Origin: Deltaproteobacteria bacterium
GTDB taxonomy: Bacteria > Myxococcota_A > UBA9160
Assembly (NCBI GenBank): GCA_003520425.1
Contig: DOUU01000326.1
Location: 1 to 5,740, forward strand
DNA: 5,740 nt
Reading direction: 5' to 3'
How positions within the stretch are numbered: position 1 is the stretch's first letter; each line of letters begins with the position of its first letter. The notes under the pieces were generated by a model that was not told the origin of the DNA, searched no databases, and saw nothing but the letters and a program-made list of their open reading frames with translations. Positions 5,740 through 5,740 of the stretch are shown here, in pieces. Position numbers and translations under genes: made by a program.

Positions 5740-5740
5740 G

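Overview
The window is GC-rich with codons strongly biased to G/C at third positions. Its genes resemble those of a high-GC proteobacterium. A gammaproteobacterium of the Xanthomonadales/Steroidobacter type is my best guess from protein style, but the window has no marker that settles the taxonomy.

Layout, left to right. (1) Positions 2-685, +: the 3' part of a two-lobed retropepsin-like protein whose second-lobe active site reads DTC instead of DTG. (2) 703-1116, -: a hot-dog thioesterase of the FlK-like type with all catalytic residues in place. (3) 1198-1713, +: a DinB/YfiT-like four-helix protein with its three metal-ligand histidines. It is divergent from the thioesterase across an 81-bp spacer. 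(4) 1808-2527, +: a secreted lipoprotein of unknown function. (5) 2534-2882, -: a decayed 3' remnant of a glycoside hydrolase, with at least one frameshift and apparent internal deletions. (6) 2989-3690, +: an unrecognised 233-residue soluble protein. (7) 3774-4148, -: a small charged protein with disordered ends and a compact central motif. (8) 4309 to the right edge, -: most of a gamma-glutamyltransferase-family Ntn hydrolase, cut at its N-terminus by the window end.

Most genes alternate strand and look singly transcribed. I see no operon, mobile element, integrase, tRNA, rRNA, CRISPR array or toxin/defence cassette, and the genes do not obviously form one pathway. The most defensible points of interest are the glycoside-hydrolase remnant, the GGT homologue whose substrate-binding residues differ from the classical enzyme, the DTC active site, the unassigned 233-residue protein and a possible leaderless DinB transcript. 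I do not find a convincing new multi-gene system here.
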